In this document: piece after piece, positions 10,650 through 21,772 of the stretch
Position numbering within the stretch: the stretch's first letter is position 1
How the letters are laid out: each line of letters begins with the position of its first letter
Assembly (NCBI GenBank): GCA_023897205.1
Contig: JAHWDD010000002.1
Span: forward strand, 310,001 to 374,000
Origin: Exophiala sp. HKRS030
Lineage: Eukaryota; Ascomycota; Eurotiomycetes; Chaetothyriales; Herpotrichiellaceae
Reading direction: 5' to 3'
DNA: 64,000 nucleotides
Notes under the pieces: model-generated
What the model was told of the DNA's origin: nothing
The model's database searches: none
What the model saw: the letters and a program-made list of their open reading frames with translations, nothing else
Position numbers and translations under genes: made by a program

Positions 10650-12383
10650 ATGGTCTCTCAGAGTCCCCCCGACCGCGTCGATGCTTTGGTAGTTGGAGCA
10701 GGATTTGGCGGGATCTACCAGCTGTATTCCTTGCTTCAACTAGGCCTGAGTGTCAAAGTCATTGACATGGCAGGTGATGTAGGGGGAACCTGGTACTATA
10801 ACCGGTACCCCGGTGCCATGAGCGACAGTTACAGCGAGGTCTATCGGTTCTCTTGGGACAAGGAAGACCTGCAAACTTACCCCTGGTCACACCGTTATGT
10901 ACAAGGGCCTGATGTTCTCAAGTATCTGGAACATGTGGTCGAGCGCCACGACCTGCGCAAGCATATGCTCTTCAATACCGAGTTACTGTCGGCGCAATGG
11001 ATCGAATCAGAGAAATTGTGGGATATTCAGCTGAGTACTGGGGCTACAGTAAAAGCCACCTATCTCATCACCGCGCTTGGATTGTTATCCCGACCCAATT
11101 TCCCAGACATTCCAGGGTTGAACACATTCAAAGGAACCCTTTGCCACACTGCGGCCTGGAACAACGACATCGACCTTAAAGGTAAACGCGTCGGAGTCAT
11201 CGGTTGCGGCTCGACGGGAGTTCAAGTGATTACAGAGATTGCAAAATACGTCAAAGAACTTGTGTGCTTCCAGCGCCATCCACAGTACACCGTACCGAGC
11301 GGGGACGCACCTGTTACAGCCGAGTACCGCGCGAAAGTCAACGCCAAGTACGACCAACTCATGGAGCAATCGAGGAAGTCTCTATATGCCATGGGCTTTG
11401 AAGAATCTGATCGGTCCTTCGATTCCTACACACCCGAAGAGCAAGAAACAATTTTTGAAAGCCTTTGGAGTCAGGGTAATGGATTCCGATTCATGGGTGG
11501 AGGATTCAACGATGTTAGTCATCACCGCATCACTTTCTGTGTACCTTTGTCAACGATTCTCCATGATTTTGAGGGAAGCACAGCTAACTTTCTATCTTAT
11601 GAATAGGTTTCCACAAACAAAAATGCCAATGCAGCAGCTTGTGCGTTCATCAGAAAGAAGATTGCACAGATTGTCAAAGATCCGGAAAAGGCGCGCAAGC
11701 TACAACCCTATGACCACTATGCACGAAGGCCACTTTGTGACAGTGGCTATTACAAGCAGTTCAACCGGGACCACGTCTCGATCGTCGATTTGAAAGAGAC
11801 GCCCATCACCGCCGTCACCGGCGAGGGCATAGTCACCACTGGCGGCAAGGTTCACGAATTGGATGTCATCATCATGGCGACAGGGTTCGATGCCGTCGAT
11901 GGCAACTATAGCAGGGTCAGAATCCAGGGTAAGAACGGTGAGACCCTGAAAGATCATTGGAGCCACGGACCGACGAGTTACCTGGGCGTGAGCGTGGCAA
12001 ACTTCCCAAACATGTTCATGATCACCGGACCGCAAGGCCCCTTTTGCAACATCCCTAGCGCGATCGAGGTCCATGTCGAGTTCATCACAGAAGCCATCAA
12101 GCAGGCCGAAGAGGCGGCAGCAGCAGCTTCCAAGACTGGAGAGCAGAAAAAGGTGGTGGTAGAGACCACCATGAAGGCCGAATCTGACTGGAATGGGGTT
12201 TGCGAGAAGAGCGTCGAGGGAAGCCTCTTTAAGGAAACGGCATCTTGGATCTTTGGGGCAAATGTGCCTGGAAAAACCCTCGCCATCAGATTCTACTTTG
12301 GAGGGCTCAGGAAATTCAGGGAGGAGCTCCAGAAAGTTGTCGACAGTAACTACGTCGGCTTCAGACCATTTCTAGAGAGCTAG
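10650..12383 (+). CDS. Baeyer-Villiger-type flavin monooxygenase (cyclohexanone monooxygenase-like)
   Basis: Two exons, 10650-11513 and 11607-12383, joined across a 93-nt intron, give 546 residues, the usual length of CHMO-type enzymes. Residues 16-21 are the FAD-binding GAGFGG, followed by GGTWYYNRYPGAMSD. The family fingerprint FxGxxxHxxxW is complete at 160-170 (FKGTLCHTAAW). The second Rossmann motif GCGSTG (185-190) binds NADPH. Later come an ATGF segment (IIMATGFDAVDG) and GPQGPFCNIP. Such enzymes insert one oxygen next to a ketone to give an ester or lactone. It is the first gene of the accessory block, followed by an SDR on the opposite strand, so a ketone-to-lactone step is likely. 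Substrate unknown. Confidence 0.92.
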
Positions 12384-12800
12384 CTAGATATTGGACCCGT
12401 CGGGGCAGCAAAAAAAAGTCACAGCAGGGGTAAATGATGTGGAAAATGGATGGCATTAGAAGGTGTTATGGGTAATGAAGGAGTGGTATTCACATATGTG
12501 GGGGCGCTCAAGGGCTTCTCCTTTCTTTCGTCTCTCCCCTAAGTTTCCAGTCATATTGTTAAAATCTCTTACACTTGAAATATAAGACTCGGGGTGATCA
12601 CGTTGCATCTACTATGTGTCGGTCATCTTGAGGTAGAAACCTCGTGGCCCGTGTATATATTATTCCCCAGGGCCTCATGCTTCACTCTTGAACACATTCT
12701 TTTCTGACCTTTGGTCCAAGTTTCTTCTCCCATACTGATCAGTTCCATCTGATGTAGCCATCCTCTACCTGGATGGAATTCACACGAAAAACCTTCTGGT
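12384..12800. other. Convergent 3' flanks of monooxygenase and SDR
   Basis: 417 bp between two stop codons facing each other. No gene is seen. A poly-A stretch lies just after the monooxygenase stop (about 12410-12418). Confidence 0.5.
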
Positions 12801-13711
12801 TCACGCACTGAAACCTCCATCGACTCCAATGATTTGACCGCTGACGTAGCTCGCCTTGGGAGAGACCAAGAAAGCCGCGACCTCTGCGATCTCGTGGGCC
12901 TCGCCTCGTCGACCCATGGGAGTCTGGGTTCCCTGGTTCTCCAAAACGGCGGCTCCATACTTGTCGGCGGCGAAACTGTCAAAGACGATACCCGCATTGA
13001 TGGTCCCCGGTGCGAGGCCGTTGACTCTGATACCCTTTGGTCCCAACTCTCGCGCCGCCTGTTTCACAATCCCCACGACGCCCATTTTGGGAATGAAACT
13101 CAACCCGTCCCAGTCCAAAGTCTTTTGTACCGCGCAAGTCAAGAACAACAGAATCGAAGGGAAAGAGCCGTCACTCCCTGCCGTTGCTGCCGCTGCCGGC
13201 TCCAGCACCGGAACGCCGTGCTTGATGATGTTGAAAGATCCAATGATGTCGGTTTCCACGACCCGTTTAAAGTGGTCGGGAGATGCTTCTGCTAGTGGCC
13301 CAAGAGTGATGGGAGGCCCCGTCGCAGAAATGATACAATCCAAACGACCCCAGACTTGTTTGGCAGACATGAAAAACTGTCGTACAGATTCGGAGTCCTT
13401 CATGTCAACTTGTAAGGCGGTTGCCTTTCTACCTAGTCCTTTGTCAATTGAGACACTTCCAACATAAAATTCACAGATGATCTTTATACCAAATCACGAG
13501 AGTCGTCTGGCAGAGAACCCAGTGAGCTCTCAAGTGAGGACTTCGAAACCTTACCTGCTTTTGTAATTCCATCCACCAACTTTTGAGCTTTGCTCTCTCC
13601 TCGGTAATAACCGACGACGACGTTGTAGTCTTGGGCCACTCTGACGACAGTCGCCTCTCCCAGCCCACCGCTGGCCCCGAAAACTACAGCTACCTTTTCA
13701 ATCCGAGTCAT
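12801..13711 (-). CDS. SDR-fold protein with degenerate catalytic residues
   Basis: Two exons, 13711-13555 and 13438-12801, give 264 residues. The cofactor loop GASGGLGE (about 12-19) and the C-terminal signatures GIRVNGLAPGTI, PMGRRGEAHEIAEVAAFLVS and GQIIGVDGGF are those of FabG-like short-chain dehydrogenases. The usual NNAG is replaced by SATG. In the YxxxK position the protein reads SFIPK (about 166-170), so the catalytic Tyr is a Ser or Phe, and the catalytic Ser position is Thr/Cys. It may use another mechanism, act on a different substrate class, or be a non-catalytic partner. It shares a 434-bp promoter with the esterase on the other strand. Confidence 0.87.
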
Positions 13712-14145
13712 TTTTGTTCTCTTGTAATGAATTGGTGCTATACAGGTTGCGTTTGGCAAAGAAGAAGTATGTAACACAGACCTTCCTTAGGTCGTGAACT
13801 ATCGGGTCTAGAGCCTGCGAAGTACCTACCCCAGATTCAGAATGGTAGTGTAATTCAGGTGGTAGTCTGGAGAAAGATCCCCACTGTATCCGCACGCAAT
13901 TCGATTTCCGTGGCAAAAAGGGGTACTCATATGTTATAAATCGGAGTTTATGCCACACACTTCGGAAAACATTACCGAACTATCTTCCACGGTTAATTAT
14001 ATCCGCTCTCGACGGCATTAGATGGTGCTTCTCTCCAGACCTGGACTTTACCTACGATTGACATTTTTCACAAGCCAGCGTGCTAGCAGTCTCGCTTGTT
14101 TGATATGCCCACCCTCGAGCCAGATACTGGAAACCCATCGGAATA
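13712..14145. promoter_or_regulatory. Divergent promoter (SDR / esterase)
   Basis: 434 bp between the two start codons. Visible elements are TATAAA at 13935-13940 and a perfect palindrome TTCGG-N9-CCGAA at 13961-13979. The spacing suggests co-regulation of both genes; this is inference from layout. Confidence 0.55.
13961..13979. promoter_or_regulatory. Inverted repeat TTCGG-N9-CCGAA, candidate zinc-cluster factor site
   Basis: Five-base arms match perfectly around a 9-bp AT-rich spacer. CGG/CCG half-sites in inverted orientation are the usual targets of dimeric Zn2Cys6 factors, and one such factor is encoded at 33.7-35.9 kb. It lies 249 bp from one start codon and 166 bp from the other. Binding itself is not shown. 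Confidence 0.5.
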
Positions 14146-15392
14146 ATGCCGCGCCAGCAGCGCCCAAGCCATTTGAGACTGATCCTGACACAACCATGGA
14201 AACTGGTGCGAAGCATCTATCATACATCCGCTCTTGGGGTTTCGGTCTTCTTGGATCGTCTATTACTCCCTTTTGCTTGTCGAGCTGTTGATTTCAGAAC
14301 TCAATTGTATCGTTGTTACCTGGGAGGGTTCCTGGCGAACTTCTGGGATTTATTGTTCAAAGCTCCTCTAAACTTGAAAAAAAGTCGATATGCAGATGAG
14401 AAGCTGGGGGGAGTCCCTTGTGTCATCATACCTAGAGATGCAGCTGCCGCCTTACAGGAATCCAAGCACCAAGACATCACTACTCAAGGACAACAACAGA
14501 AACCGCTCATCCTTCTCTATGCCCATGGAGGGGGTTACGCCTTTGGAGAACCTCTAATGTATATTGAGACTTATGAACGATGGATAAGGCGAGCAAAAGA
14601 ACAAGGCTTGAAGTTGGTAGTCGTATCAGTTGATTACAGTGGGTCTATACATGGAATAACATCACCCCTTTCCCCTGACCTCCAACAAGTGATGGACGAT
14701 GTATTGACAATCTCCACAGGACTGATAGATGAAGCCAAATTCCCCGCATGCCGCAATGATTTCGTCAACGTTTACCGTTCCCTGGTCGAAGATTTTCATG
14801 TCAACCCTGCACTCATTGTTTTTGGAGGTGACTCGGCCGGTGGGGGCCTCACAGCCATGTCTGCTTTGGAGATACGGCGACAAGGATTGTCAGCACCAGG
14901 CGGAATAATTTTAATCTCACCTTGGGTTGATCTTGAGATGGCTCATGCTCTTCATTCTCCTGCCATGGCCACGGATTTTCTCATCACCTTCAGCCAAGAT
15001 AACCCCATCTTGGTCAACTCGTTCCTGCCTGAGGGTATGAAGGCGAATGACCCTCGAGTGTCTCCGGTTTTTGACAATCTCCATTCTCTACCTCCCCAGC
15101 TGATATTGGCTGGGACAGCGGAAGTTCTACTGCCGGACTCTCTCACTTGGGCCAGGAGATCAAAGCTGGCTGGGAACAAGGTGGAATTTATTCTTGAACG
15201 TGGTCAGATGCACATGTGAGTCTTTTTCCATTCATCTTTGAGCACAGGTTAGAGACGCAGTTGACTAACGATCAAGGAAAAAATAGCTACGCGATGGGTC
15301 GGCCTTTTTGCTCGTACGCTGTAGAGACTCGTACCGACACTCACATAATTGCATTCCTCCTTCAGGCTGCAGCTACTTCTCAATATGAATGA
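14146..15392 (+). CDS. Alpha/beta hydrolase of the hormone-sensitive-lipase family (esterase)
   Basis: Two exons, 14146-15215 and 15287-15392, give 391 residues; the 71-nt intron has GTGAGT, a CTAAC branch point and TAG. The oxyanion-hole motif HGGG is at 127-130 and the nucleophile elbow GDSAGG at 228-233 (Ser 230). Asp of LLPDS and His of the GQMHIY junction complete the triad, so the second exon is needed for context around the His. A hydrophobic N-terminal stretch (about 28-46) may anchor it to membrane. In this cluster it could hydrolyse the ester or lactone made by a Baeyer-Villiger enzyme. The exact start is uncertain; an ATG at 14194 is in a different frame and was not used. Confidence 0.88.
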
Positions 15393-16050
15393 AGCTTTTG
15401 TGGTCGATGGGCTGACTTACACTTGTGCCTCACGTCATGCCACTGGTCTGAGGATTTTGACGAGGCCGACACATGTGTCGTGATAGACCATGGTTGATGA
15501 TTATCCAATGATCTACGACGAACAGAGACGTCATGGTATTTCTTGCAAGGATACCAAGGTGGTTGGTTGATCTGGTCCCTACCCTTCTGCAAATGTATCT
15601 ATTCGCGGTATATATTCGCATTCTCCTCCATGGACGCCCCCCAGGAGATCTCGCTTGCCAGTAAAACCTTTGCATGGCTCGGTGCGCGACGGTGGAGCGA
15701 ACTGAAGGACTATTCCTATCTTACTATCAAAGGGGAATCGAGGTACAATCTAATCGCCAAAGGCACAAATACTGGCTCGCCGCAAATTACCTAGCCACGG
15801 TTACCCTCCTCAGGCGAGACATATTTAGTCGTGGTTGAGCCATAATAATATGCTCGACTTAGCCGATAGCCTGAGACGTGGTATTATCGGCCACAGCGAG
15901 GCAGCAATACTGCCAATGAAAAGAAGTCAAAAGTCCGATGCTTTGGGTAGTGGCAAAAATCGTGAGGCGTAAGAGTGCTTCCAAATGCTCCTTTAGGGCA
16001 AGATTCTCGGTTTTCTCAAAGCATTGCCTGGAACATCAATGTACGTTTGA
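15393..16050. other. Intergenic region, nothing recognised
   Basis: 658 bp between the esterase stop and the stop of the secreted protein. Only short, mutually inconsistent open frames are present. Confidence 0.45.
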
Positions 16051-19000
16051 CTAGATGTCCTGATAGTCCTTGCAGGACGCAATGTTGACACCACGCTCAT
16101 GCAGCGAACAACCAGGTCGGGAGCTGCGCTTCGGATAGTAAGAGCCTTGGTTGGAACCACACAGCTTCGTGTCGGACTGGATGGCCCATAGCTCGAGCTT
16201 CTCGCCACAGCTGTCATCATCTTTAGTCCACCTGTCCCGTGAGATGGAGCCGATGTGATTGTTGCACCAGGCGTCGAGGTCTGAGCGACCGACTTCGAAG
16301 ATGGGGAGATTGAAGAGACACAGGGGAAGCTTCCCACTGAGTATCTCGCCGTCACCGCCATCTGAAGGGGGGTTTTCTTCTACGCGCAAGGATGGGTAGA
16401 ATGCGTTTCGCGGCGACTTGTTTTGGGTGAACGGGTCGCCCATTGCGGCCTGGCAGGCCCGTGAGGCGCCGAAAACGTCGCTCATCTTGAAGTCGTAAAG
16501 TAGCTCGCCGAGGATCCCGTCGTTCCACTTGTTCAAACCCGCAGTGTTCTGCTGGAAACCGTTGTCACGGAAAGCGTTGCCAGAACGTTGCTGCACCCAA
16601 CAAAATCCGGCGCGGAACTCAGGCGCAGGCTCGAGGGCGACGATGTCGCCAAATGGGTCATATTCTGTATAGGTATTCGCGTCTGCGCGGCCGCGATTCG
16701 TCGTAGGCTTCCGAGTGTACTGAAGCTGGTACTGCCCAGTGGCAAGCTGTTCGCAGTTGTACCAGCCATCCTTCGCAAGCCAATTCCTGTCGACGGCATC
16801 GTCTCGCGCCGCGGTACAGGCCGAGGCGCTAGGGAAGTTCTGGACCCAGTAGTAGAACTACACCACGTAGGTCAGGACAACAATTTCTCTCTCCTGGTCT
16901 CCAAGTCTTGAGGGCAGGATCACTTACTGCTTGCTGCTGGACGTACTGCATAAATATAACAGCATCTAGATACTTCTTGACTTTAGCCATGGTCGCGGAA
17001 GGCTCCTCCGTATGAGCTTCGGCCAACGACCAAGTGCCACCTAGGAGGAATGGTCTCATCCCACTAGAGAGGATCGTAGTCCCATCTTTCTTTGTGGTCT
17101 GCTGTGGCCAGTAAGTCTTGACGTTCAGTTCGAAGGCGGTCAGAATATTCTTGGGGAACACTTGTAGTGTTTCTAGCACTTTTTGATCGAAGAAATCCCA
17201 GGATGAAATGCTAGACGAGGGAAGGCTTGGGTTCAATCCCTTGATGGCCAGATAGATCTTACTGTGCTCACAGTTAGCTATTTTTTTTTAATCGACTGTC
17301 CAACGATACCTCATTGATCGTCATGATGAGGTACTTACGCTGCGGCCTCTAAGCCCTTGCCGATTTGTTGTGGATCCTTTGCCTGGTCGAGCCACGTTTT
17401 CGGTGGCTTGTTTTCTAGCTTATGGACACGGTCAAGGAGATCGCTTATCGCGGCGGTCTGCTCATCATCTCGTTTCTGGAGGGTCTCGAATGCATCGCTA
17501 GAATTCATCCGAGGTTCCTCCCAGATCACATTTTCCACGACGTTCTCGCGCTTGGTGACTGCTTTACCGACCGCGTAGATCCCCGAGACCAAACCGGCCA
17601 CGGGCGCCAGAACAGGTACAAATGCCCCCAGGAATGCGATGGCGGGAACAATGACATCGAAAATATTCGTGCTCGGCGGAGGAGTACCTTGGACAAGCAC
17701 GTTGTGTGACGTGGTGACCTTAAGCTGATCAGATGTCACTGTGTCATACAAGATCTAGAGAGAGGTTTCCAGTGAGTTAGCTACCCGACCATCATCCGAT
17801 AGTAAAACAGTAGAATATGATATATTTTGAACATACCCGGTATGCCTGGCTGTTCGAGGACTGCCATACTTTCATGACTTGGCGAACAAATTGAGCACGG
17901 TAAGCATCCTCACGGCTAATGTTCTTAAAGCGCTTCTCGTCCGAGATATCGGCCACATTACACTCGCTTAGAAGGCTGGTGCATAGGACTATGTTCTCCT
18001 CGCCCTGTGGTAATTTTTCTCGTTAGGATGTAGGCTGATATAGGCTCTGGGGTTTTGGATTCGCACTCACCGTGGACAACCAAAAATCACGGAAGAAGTT
18101 GGTACTGTTGGCGAGTTTCTTACCCGGCTGCCCGGGTATGTCGACCTTAGCGACGTACAACTCCAGCCATTCGTCCATTGCTAGATCATTCCACTTCTGT
18201 AGAGTATTTGGTCCACCGAACTTGCTCGGGTCGAAGTCGCCTGTGGTCTGTCTCTTCGTTATGACCACGGAGTCGTTTATAGGCCATGTAGAACCGTCCG
18301 AGTCTGGGAAACCAGCGTAGGCGAGGGCGCGTTCGGAGATGATGAAGAGGATATCCTCTTCCGTCAGAGCAGGGACACCGTCGTTTTCGCCATACCAGTT
18401 TCCGTCGCTTGTGGTGTTGTCTCCTGTGGTGGAGTTTTGATAGCCGCCCCAAGACGACCCTGTCCAACCATGTTGTCCATTGCCACCGGGTTGTGGAGGA
18501 GTATCTCCAGGACGGCTGTTATCTGTACCCGAAGCACCCAAGTTGTCGCCTTGATGGGGTCTCCAGCCTCCTCCTGAAGCACCCGAGTTATCGCCTCGAT
18601 CGGGTCGCCAGCCTCCTCCTTGAGCGGAGGGTCCATCTTCACCCGACGGATGGTGGTTTGACGTTGGGGATGAGTTTACCCAATCGCCCCACGCATCGTG
18701 GTTCTTTAAGATTGAAGTCGTCGCAATGGTGCTTGTAGATGAAGGGTTGGCCTGCCTACTTGCCTCAGTGGTGGTGGTACTGTTGAAAAGTAAGGTGGTG
18801 GTGCTCTGAACTGATGTCGTGGTTGAGGTTGTGTTTGCTGTAGTGCTTGCGCTCGTGCTCGCAGACGTGCTTATACCTAAAGGTCCAACACTAGTACCTG
18901 AAAAATTCCCAGAGTGTGTTGCGATATAACGTGGGGCATGAACTGCCTTTCGGGGGCTCGCCAGACATAGTTGCACGTCTAGCAATGGCAGGAGGATCAC

Positions 19001-19069
19001 CAGCGCAAACTGGAGGTCAGCCAGAGATGACCTCATGGTCCAGTATGGTAAACTGTAAGAACGGATCAA
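16051..19069 (-). CDS. Large secreted orphan protein, Ser/Thr-rich N-terminus and Cys-containing C-terminus
   Basis: Five exons, 19069-18071, 18004-17837, 17754-17339, 17261-16928 and 16857-16051, give 907 residues; all junctions keep phase. Near the start is a signal-peptide-like stretch (about residues 20-37, ending CLA), and the second ATG (codon 12, at 19036) may be the real start. Residues 65-125 are Ser/Thr-rich with several N-x-S/T sites. Two copies of a GGGWRPxxGDNxGASG unit lie at 151-181. A 36-residue hydrophobic segment (about 420-455, VIVPAIAFLGAFVPVLAP) sits mid-protein, and the C-terminal 270 residues hold about ten Cys and many Trp/Tyr. It looks like a glycosylated wall or secreted protein; family not recognised. 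Confidence 0.75.
18527..18619 (-). repeat. In-frame tandem repeat (two units of about 45 bp)
   Basis: Encodes two successive GGGWRPxxGDNxGASG units within the secreted orphan protein. The units differ at a few positions, so the duplication is not very recent. Confidence 0.8.
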
Positions 19070-20107
19070 AGCAGGAAGCAGGGGAAAAAGTGAAGGGAAT
19101 CTTGTTCAGACCCTCAAAACTTGAAGGGACTACCTGTGTATATCTTCATAAAGCCTGGCCAGCCCAGGAAGTGTACGACACTTACAGGGCACTCTCCGTT
19201 GACAGGAGATTCAATATATGATTGCAATGTCTTGACAGCATTTGAGGCTCTAGTTTAGTATGTCAACCTTTGGTAGCAGCTGTAAGGCCGTCGAATGAAG
19301 AAAGAAAGCTCTTCAGCGCAGTAAGTCGTATAAGGCGGTTGATGAGGGAAAGATTGGGAGCCGCTGCCAGGTGGGGTGCGCAATCTTGTGGAGGGCCTCG
19401 CACCAGGCTGTATAAATTATCCCTAATGCAAGAAAAGCCTAAGGCAAATAATGTCGTGGTTATGCAGCAACAAGATGGCAGTCCTCGTGGCCGGCCGTCA
19501 AAAGGCACAGACATCAAGGGGCTGATGTCTCGTGAAGTTCCGGCCTGTCAAGTTGTGAACGCCATGTTGAACATTCAGCCAGCAGCGTGAAGTGCACGTT
19601 CGATGAGGCCGTGAATGGAGACTTTTGAGTGCTTCGCAAAAGGTTGATAAGCAAAGGGGGCCACAATCTTGTTGACGGCTTCGCCAAAGTTTATACAGAC
19701 AACGAAAAGCTAGGGAGTAATGAGTTCAGCGTTTGTGGCTAGCTGATTGAAGCCTGGAATTCCTCCATGAAGTCTGGGCACGTCATTAGAAGAGTGACAG
19801 TTGGACCATCCACTCTCCTGGATACTGAGCTAGTCAGAGCTTTTGCCCGACTGGTATAAGCTTCGGGGTACGAGTATGTTATTGACATTGGCCAGTCGAA
19901 CTCAACAAGCGAACTGAAGGACCTCTTCTCACGTGGTGTCACCTCTACAATATTGTAACCCCTGATGCGCAAAGACTCCACATTTCTGGAGCCTCGCCAT
20001 TGATATAACTTTACCCGATCGAATGATACTTCATGTTCTCTCTGCTCGGCTTGGTGAAAGAATAAACCCCGTCTAGACTAATATAGTAGAGATAAATCGT
20101 TGGCAAT
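19070..20107. other. Intergenic region, nothing recognised
   Basis: 1038 bp between the start of the secreted protein and the stop of the next SDR. No coding signal is supported. It contains the promoter of the secreted protein at its left end. Confidence 0.45.
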
Positions 20108-20976
20108 TTATTCGCCTTCACCACCTCCGATCCTCAACACTTGTCCGCTCATGAAGCTGGATTCCTTGCTCAACAGGAAACAAATAACACTGCCAATTTC
20201 CGAAGGTTGACCAAATCTTCCCATGGGAATATTCTGCAGCCACTGCTTCGTCGTTTCTTCTCCAGATGTGTGGCCCGAAGCAATCTTTGCGACCATGGGT
20301 GTATCAGTCACACCTATACACACAAATATCAACAACGGCTCGATTTCTTATCTCACTCGAATCACTTGATATGGGATAGGGTAGGGGTTACTGAGCTAAG
20401 GTATGGGTGCGTACCTGGGGCAACGGCATTGACCCTGATGCCTTTTGACGTCCATTCCTTGCACCAAACTCTCGTGAGGCCCAGGACTCCATGTTTCGAA
20501 GCAGTGTAAGCAGCAAGACCTTTGATACCTTTCAATGCAGCGTCGCTCGCGGTATTGACAATGACGCCACGAGATTCTTGCTTGGCCATGATCCGAATGG
20601 CTTCCGTGCCGACATTCCAGACGCCCTTCAGGTTGACCGCCATGATGGCGTCAAAGACCTCATCAGTCGCCATTTCACCCTCATTCGGACAGATGCCGGC
20701 ATTGTTGACGAGACCGTCTATCGTGCCGAATCTCTCGAGGACGGCGCCCATATACTCCTCCACGCTAGAACGTCTACTAACATCCACCTGCTTGTAGAAG
20801 AAGAGATTCTGGTCTGATGTCTGTGCCACCAGCTCTGCCAGACCCGCGGAAGGGCTTGGGCCTAGATCCCCAACTGCAACTCTAGCTTTCAATTGTAGCA
20901 ATTGTGCAACCGTGGCAAGCCCGATTCCGGACGCACCACCAGTAATGACGATTGACTTTCCTCCCAAGTCGGCCAT
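20108..20976 (-). CDS. Classical short-chain dehydrogenase/reductase (FabG-like)
   Basis: Two exons, 20976-20415 and 20313-20108, give 255 residues, typical of classical SDRs. All signatures are intact: TGGASGIG at 12-19, NNAG at 91-94, catalytic Ser 144, Tyr 157 and Lys 161 (YTASK), and GIRVNAVAPGVTDTPM across the splice junction. Acidic GDL after the second strand (about 36-38) suggests NAD(H) rather than NADP(H). It probably interconverts an alcohol and ketone, which would feed the Baeyer-Villiger step. It is the first of a run of leftward genes (SDR, transporter, P450, SDR, monooxygenase). Confidence 0.93.
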
Positions 20977-21772
20977 CGAGAATCTGTCTTTTTTGAAAAA
21001 GGGGACAAGTTTAGTTGTTTAGTTGTTTAATATGTGATTATCCGTCTCAAAATTGGACAGGGTTGGTGAATGGGGTTCATACGGCCGTGTTAGCAAAGGA
21101 GCACGCTGATTCTATAACACACAATTCCAGGGTACTCCATAATTCCGTGGTGATCGCTCCGTGTGTGTGGGGGGCCGGAGGACGAACATCTTAGTTATTA
21201 AACCTCGGGTAAAGTAAAGTCAGTACTTAAAGATCTGGACAAATTTTCATTGAAGCTCAATATTTTCTATTTAGTTGGGCTTATGAAAGTCAGTCACAGC
21301 GAAAGAATCCTTGGAAATGTAGCTTGATATGCTCCTTGACTACTAAAGCAGAGAGCTTGATAACTTGCCTTCACTGTTATCAGCGACAATGGTAAGAAGC
21401 TTATGCCAAATCCTCGTTCGGGTGTTGTTAGCCGTTCGGGCCTTTATATCCGGTCACTGGCATAGCATCGAGGACGACTTCTCACCACACGGCAAGTCTA
21501 GTTTCGAAGATACATCGACCATAGCCGCACATAGAGCCCGGGCTATGACAGATATTCTGGGGCATTACATGGTGGAATCACAATAATGGCTCTAGTGAGG
21601 TTATAACAGAGATAGAAAATTCGTGAAAGACGTGCTGGCCTGCTGAGATAGAGATACACCTGACAGCACTGTTTCGCTTGACGTTGTATATAACAATATT
21701 TAGCGCTGTGGCGGCATAATGTTTTTACTCCCTGCTTCTTCATTGTCCCAGTCGCTCCGCCTTGTTTGCCTC
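20977..21772. other. Intergenic region (SDR promoter, transporter 3' flank)
   Basis: 796 bp, AT-rich. No gene supported; an open frame at 21365-21586 has no recognisable features. Confidence 0.45.
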
